Shown: positions 60,333 to 64,000 of the stretch, one piece after another
Layout: every line of letters starts with the position of its first letter
Numbering within the stretch: position 1 is the first letter of the stretch
Notes under the pieces: generated by a model
Told to the model about the DNA's origin: nothing
Seen by the model: the letters and a program-made list of their open reading frames with translations, nothing else
The model's database searches: none
NCBI RefSeq assembly: GCF_008180415.1
Contig: NZ_VTEI01000002.1
Location: forward strand, 42,726 to 106,725
Source of the DNA: Rossellomorea vietnamensis
Lineage (GTDB): Bacteria > Bacillota > Bacilli > Bacillales > Bacillaceae_B
Direction: 5' to 3'
DNA length: 64,000 bases
Made by a program: the position numbers and the translations under genes

Positions 60333-61904
60333 TTAGAGGCTGCCATTTAATACAATGTCCTCTTCTTCTAAAAACACCTGAATATTATTCCGCCCATTCC
60401 TTTTAGCAGCATAAAGGGCCTGGTCTGCCTTTCCAATAGTTAATTTCAAGTGGTCCAGGGAGAAGGCCTCCGATGCGCCAATGTAGGAAATCCCAAAACT
60501 GGATGTGACCTGTACCGGACTGCGATCTACTTTGACCAGACAGGCTGCAATGCTGATTCTTAATCTATTTGCTATAAGAAATGCATCTTCTGGGGTTGTT
60601 TCCGGTAAGAGAATGATGAACTCTTCCCCGCCATATCTGCCCAAAAGGTCATCCGCCCTCAGATGTGACTTTGCTTCCCGGGCAACTTGGGAAAGCACCA
60701 GGTCTCCCGCTTCATGACCGTAGGTATCGTTAACCTGCTTAAAATGGTCGATATCAAATAAAATCAGCGAGGCACCGCTCACGGACGAATTCAGCAGGGA
60801 TTCAGCTTTGTCCAGAAAGTATGTACGGTTATATACCTTGGTAAGTCCGTCAAAGCTGGCAAGTTTCTTTAACTTATCCTGCAGAATCACTCTCTCGGAG
60901 ATGTTCATAAAGGTAATGATGCTTCCGATCACTTCCTTATTTTTGTGAAATACGGGAGAGAAACGGACCTGATAATGCTCCACAGACCCTTCTATGGAAC
61001 ATTCATAGTCACACTCCTTCCCTTTGCAAATCAAAGCAGCCAGTCTTGGATCCTGAAGCACTTTATGAATGGATTTACCGACAGCCAGTGGATTGAACTC
61101 AGGAACAACTTTCAGCATGGCTTGATTGTAATCCAGGACAGCTCCCCTTTGATCGAGGACCACCACCCCTTCCCTCATGCTGTCAAATATTTTTTCCCTT
61201 GCAATGGGAAGGACATTGAACATTTGATAGGACAACAAAGCTATTCCGTGAAGAATGAATGAAAGGCTCATCGACACAGGTCCCAGATCAATTCCCGTAT
61301 GGCTGTATTTATTCACATAAAAATAATTGGCGGCAATGGGGACGAATAATCCCAGGACCATCAAGATGATTTGTATCCTGAAACGAAATGGAGCTTTTTT
61401 TAACTGAAGCAGCAGCAGGACCATACTGGTGGCCAGACAAAGGAAAAGATACAAAGCATGAACGTAGAAAAGTGGCCCATATGTCAGTTCTACAGTGCTG
61501 AACGATGTGTCATCCCTCAGTCGAATAGATGTGTAGTATAAATGATGAAGTTCATTCGTATGATGTGTGAACACTGTAATAATGGGAGGCAGAAACAGCA
61601 GATATAGATGGCGCTGCCTGAGTTCTATACCTGCATACCTTACACACATCCATAAAAGGAAACCGGGAATAAACGGCATGACGAGATATTCTGCACCCAG
61701 CCAGAACTTCACTTCCTCCAAGGTACTGCTTGTCAGTTCAAATATATAGGCGAATGAGAAAACCGCGGATAAAAAAGCAGCAATCATATACTGCCGGCCG
61801 CCTGGAGCGTCTTGAAGTTTATAATAAGAAAACAAGCTTAAACCCAAACTTAAAAAACCTGCCAAACCGATCAGCAGGACATACAACCACAATTCTTCTG
61901 CCAT
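60333..61904 (-). CDS. 7TM-PAS-GGDEF diguanylate cyclase
   Basis: A 523-residue protein with a histidine-kinase-type N-terminal 7TM domain (about residues 1-225), a PAS domain (DSMREGVVVLDQRGAVLDYN) and a GGDEF domain with the intact signature RYGGEEF and a preceding DIDHFKQVNDTYGHEAGD. It synthesises c-di-GMP in response to an unknown membrane signal. AGTATAGGAGAAAATAA precedes the ATG. Possibly in operon with the gene at 59396. Confidence 0.9.
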   Translation of the reverse strand: MAEELWLYVLLIGLAGFLSLGLSLFSYYKLQDAPGGRQYMIAAFLSAVFSFAYIFELTSSTLEEVKFWLGAEYLVMPFIPGFLLWMCVRYAGIELRQRHLYLLFLPPIITVFTHHTNELHHLYYTSIRLRDDTSFSTVELTYGPLFYVHALYLFLCLATSMVLLLLQLKKAPFRFRIQIILMVLGLFVPIAANYFYVNKYSHTGIDLGPVSMSLSFILHGIALLSYQMFNVLPIAREKIFDSMREGVVVLDQRGAVLDYNQAMLKVVPEFNPLAVGKSIHKVLQDPRLAALICKGKECDYECSIEGSVEHYQVRFSPVFHKNKEVIGSIITFMNISERVILQDKLKKLASFDGLTKVYNRTYFLDKAESLLNSSVSGASLILFDIDHFKQVNDTYGHEAGDLVLSQVAREAKSHLRADDLLGRYGGEEFIILLPETTPEDAFLIANRLRISIAACLVKVDRSPVQVTSSFGISYIGASEAFSLDHLKLTIGKADQALYAAKRNGRNNIQVFLEEEDIVLNGSL

Positions 61905-62151
61905 TTATTTTCTCCTATACTAGTAAAAGGGATTATTCTTCAATTATATAATGAGAGGAAGGGAATAACTACCTCATTTTATCCGAAGAGGTCATACTTT
62001 GCCTGCAGCTTTTGACTACACATGTATGGCTGAGTTGTGATGAAAGTTAGAAGAATGAAAAATCCACCTATATACACTCTTTAATTCAGCACTACGGTTT
62101 TGTCATTAATATGACCACTAATTCTCTCTGTGCAGGTACACAGACTTTCAA
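61905..62151. other. Intergenic, nothing recognised
   Basis: Upstream region of the 7TM-GGDEF gene. No gene, RNA or repeat supported. Confidence 0.35.
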
Positions 62152-62229
62152 TTAGTTTATTTTGTTATTCTTGCAGCCGTCTTCAAGTCTTGATTGATTT
62201 GCTTTTAATTCTCCTAAGATTACTTCAGC
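62152..62229 (-). pseudogene. Decayed copy of the heptad-repeat coiled-coil gene
   Basis: An open stretch reads AEVILGELKANQSRLEDG then CKNNKIN and stop. LGELKANQSRLEDG matches LGELKTGQARLEDG in the gene at 18332-18832. An AAAAGGGAGGTATG site remains upstream (about 62250), but the repeat region between is gone and stops interrupt the start. A third, dead member of the family. Confidence 0.6.
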
Positions 62230-62300
62230 ACTTCTACTACACCACATACCTCCCTTTTGAGAATTTTGTAATTATCATTACCTGTGGCCTTAATGATTGA

Positions 62301-62981
62301 TCAATTTCCTGCCCCTACCTTATCCTCGATTGACTCAAATGTAACTCCTTCTGTAGTTTGAACGATGAGAGGTTCCTTGATTTCATCAATTCCAATCATG
62401 ATATAAGGAGTATGATTGTCTTGTTCCCCTTCCTTTATCTCGACCGTGATTTCTGTGTTATTTTTTTCGCTGACCCTTTTCACTTCTATCTCTTTGCCTA
62501 GATACTCCTTCCCAAGAGTTAACGTTACTTGTTTAGTTCCTTCTGAGACGGTTGTAACTCTATAATAATTTTCATATTTACGGCCGTCTCCCTCAACATA
62601 TTTTGTGCTTCCTTCATCAATAATCCGGTAATTCTCATTCGTGATGATGATAATCCCCACAGAAGCGGCAAACACAAGAGGGAGAGAGAATAGCATGATG
62701 AGGTCACGTTTCACAAAACGCTGCTTCTCTCCTTTGCCAACCAGGAACCTCAAACTAATCGTACCAATAATAGCCGTAATCAAGAATCCTAACCCAATGA
62801 ATCCATAAGCCATTCCTGCAAACCCCGGTACATAGGTAAAACCATAGGCAGTAACCAGAACTGCGGCAAAAAAAGTGACCAAGGGCGGGACGAAATACTT
62901 TCCATATTTCTTTGAAAGAACGTAAGTGAACACAAATAATAATATACCCCAGAATACACCAAGATAGATTAAAGCAAACAT
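62301..62981 (-). CDS. Membrane protein in an ECF sigma operon
   Basis: A 226-residue protein: four hydrophobic segments in the first 115 residues, then an extracytoplasmic domain of about 110 residues with beta-strand-like repeats (TKQVTLTLGKEYLGKEIEVK). AAGGGAGGAAGTCAC precedes the ATG. Third gene of the operon after a sigma factor and an anti-sigma factor. Possibly part of the stress response controlled by that sigma, or a co-regulator; unknown family (weak YesK-like feel). Confidence 0.6.
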   Translation of the reverse strand: MFALIYLGVFWGILLFVFTYVLSKKYGKYFVPPLVTFFAAVLVTAYGFTYVPGFAGMAYGFIGLGFLITAIIGTISLRFLVGKGEKQRFVKRDLIMLFSLPLVFAASVGIIIITNENYRIIDEGSTKYVEGDGRKYENYYRVTTVSEGTKQVTLTLGKEYLGKEIEVKRVSEKNNTEITVEIKEGEQDNHTPYIMIGIDEIKEPLIVQTTEGVTFESIEDKVGAGN

Positions 62982-62997
62982 GTGACTTCCTCCCTTT

Positions 62998-63492
62998 TTA
63001 GTTGAATAACCATGATAAGAATATAGGCGTCAAGATAATAACCAAGACATCTGCCCCTACTGATATGAGACTCCATTTTTTATTAAAAAATGTAAAGGTG
63101 AAAATGGTTAGAAAAATTGCTGCTGGAAAATAGAACAGAAAGATACCCGCTTCCACATGGTGGATTGTTGTTAAATTTATTGAAATTTCATCTGCGAAAT
63201 TTTGACTTGAAAGGATTAAGTAAAATAGGATTACGACCCTTACGCCAATCAGTAAAGTTTTGAGACCCGTATTGAATTGAACCAATTTCTTCAATGGCGG
63301 AATTTCTACTTCTTCGCTGGCGTGTTCAGTTGAAAAACTCTCGCTGAATTTATTCATTTTGTTGTAATACTGCTGACATGTTCTGCAGTCCTGTATATGA
63401 TTAATCAGAATCTCTTTTGTTTGGAGATCTACGTCTTCCATGAGCGGAATCAGTTCCTTACATAACTGATGAATTTTTTCCTGGTCACTCAC
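62998..63492 (-). CDS. Anti-sigma factor with zinc-finger (zf-HC2) domain
   Basis: A 164-residue protein. The N-terminus has the zinc anti-sigma pattern INHIQDCRTCQQYYNKM (HxxxCxxC). Three or four membrane segments follow (LLIGVRVVILFYLILSS first). It binds and inhibits the ECF sigma encoded just upstream. The GTG start follows the sigma TAG without a gap; AAGGTGATTAG serves as ribosome-binding site. Confidence 0.85.
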   Translation of the reverse strand: MSDQEKIHQLCKELIPLMEDVDLQTKEILINHIQDCRTCQQYYNKMNKFSESFSTEHASEEVEIPPLKKLVQFNTGLKTLLIGVRVVILFYLILSSQNFADEISINLTTIHHVEAGIFLFYFPAAIFLTIFTFTFFNKKWSLISVGADVLVIILTPIFLSWLFN

Positions 63493-63987
63493 CTAATCAC
63501 CTTCTCTCGCAATCTGCTTTTTTATTCTGAAAACCTTTGATTTCAAAGTGGCGACCGGGATCTCCATCAGGCCGCTGATTTCTTGATAATTATAGCCGTA
63601 GAATTCTTTAGCCAGAATAATAGCTCTATCGGTTGAGGATAAAGAATTCATTATCTCCCCTAATTCATTCTTAAGAATTACTTTGAATTCAGGTGTTTCG
63701 TTCTCAATTAATAAAGACTCTATGATGGTTTCATCTTTCATTATGTAGGGCTTCTTCTTTTTATAATGGTCCAGCAGCGTGTTTTTAGCTCCTCTAACAA
63801 GCCAGCTTTTCATGTGGCGGACCTCAAACACTGTGGAGGGATTCAAAAGAATTTTCGCAAATAATTCCTGAATGATCTCATCCGCTAATTCTCCATCCCT
63901 GGTCAACCCCATTAAAAAGTTGCGCAGGTAAGAATAATGCTTATTGTATACATCCTCAATAACCTTCAATGGTTGATGCCCCGCCAT
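63493..63987 (-). CDS. ECF RNA polymerase sigma factor
   Basis: A 164-residue ECF sigma: region 2 with LADEIIQELFAKILLN and RHMKSWLVRGAKNTLLDHYK, region 4 with SSTDRAIILAKEFYGYNYQE and MEIPVATLKSKVFRIKKQI. GGGAGTTTTTGAT precedes the ATG at 63987. It heads an operon with a zinc anti-sigma factor and a membrane protein. Its promoter lies outside the window. Confidence 0.88.
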   Translation of the reverse strand: MAGHQPLKVIEDVYNKHYSYLRNFLMGLTRDGELADEIIQELFAKILLNPSTVFEVRHMKSWLVRGAKNTLLDHYKKKKPYIMKDETIIESLLIENETPEFKVILKNELGEIMNSLSSTDRAIILAKEFYGYNYQEISGLMEIPVATLKSKVFRIKKQIAREGD

Positions 63988-64000
63988 ATCAAAAACTCCC

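Overview
The window looks like chromosomal DNA of a spore-former-type Bacillaceae (Bacillus sensu lato; genus not resolved). Reasons: moderate-to-low GC, strong AGGAGG ribosome-binding sites, TTG/GTG starts, many B. subtilis-type families (YkoQ-like, YunD-like, DUF421, SodF, SMR pairs, ECF sigma/anti-sigma pairs), and intergenic repeats of a kind I associate with Bacillaceae. No rRNA, tRNA or CRISPR array was found.

Layout. 1-7.4 kb is a defence island on the minus strand: the 5' part of a type I methylase hsdM, a decayed tyrosine recombinase, an HsdS-like protein coupled to an M-like protein that has lost its catalytic motifs, a helicase remnant, and a PLD-nuclease/helicase coupled to a MazG-like pyrophosphohydrolase. 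7.4-20 kb is mixed accessory DNA: zinc-ribbon microprotein, metallophosphoesterase, frameshifted phage replication gene, an Lsa-type ABC-F gene behind an attenuator and leader peptide, CBO0543-like membrane proteins, a PIN toxin/antitoxin pair, mnmH (tRNA 2-selenouridine synthase) and a heptad-repeat protein. 20-27 kb holds an S9 peptidase, an ECF sigma/anti-sigma pair, a MerR regulator with a CPBP protease and a second heptad-repeat protein. 27-35 kb holds an alcohol dehydrogenase, DUF4275, a peroxiredoxin whose catalytic cysteine codon is replaced by in-frame TGA followed by a SECIS-like hairpin, and a GGDEF-EAL protein. 35-40 kb is a Baeyer-Villiger monooxygenase/esterase cluster with a LysR regulator. 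40-48 kb holds a YunD-like nucleotidase, DUF418, a TetR/SMR efflux operon, a 52-bp tandem array and a GntP permease. 48.9-53 kb is the glyoxylate shunt (aceA, glcB), with one palindrome shared by both promoters. 53-64 kb holds DUF421, a chemotaxis receptor, a pentapeptide-repeat protein, sodF, membrane proteins, a 7TM-PAS-GGDEF cyclase and a second ECF operon.

How the parts connect. The most notable link is selenium: mnmH uses selenophosphate, and 12 kb away lies a probable selenocysteine peroxiredoxin. In the defence island, a consensus promoter is overlaid with three copies of an AT-rich repeat, which suggests autoregulation by the degenerate M/S pair. The ABC-F gene carries both a transcriptional attenuator and a leader peptide with a hairpin next to its ribosome-binding site. 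Two heptad-repeat genes and a decayed third copy form a small dispersed family. Three repeat classes occupy the intergenic spaces: a GC-rich element of about 110 bp in three copies, AATAAGGGAA-type palindromes in three blocks, and the 52-bp array.
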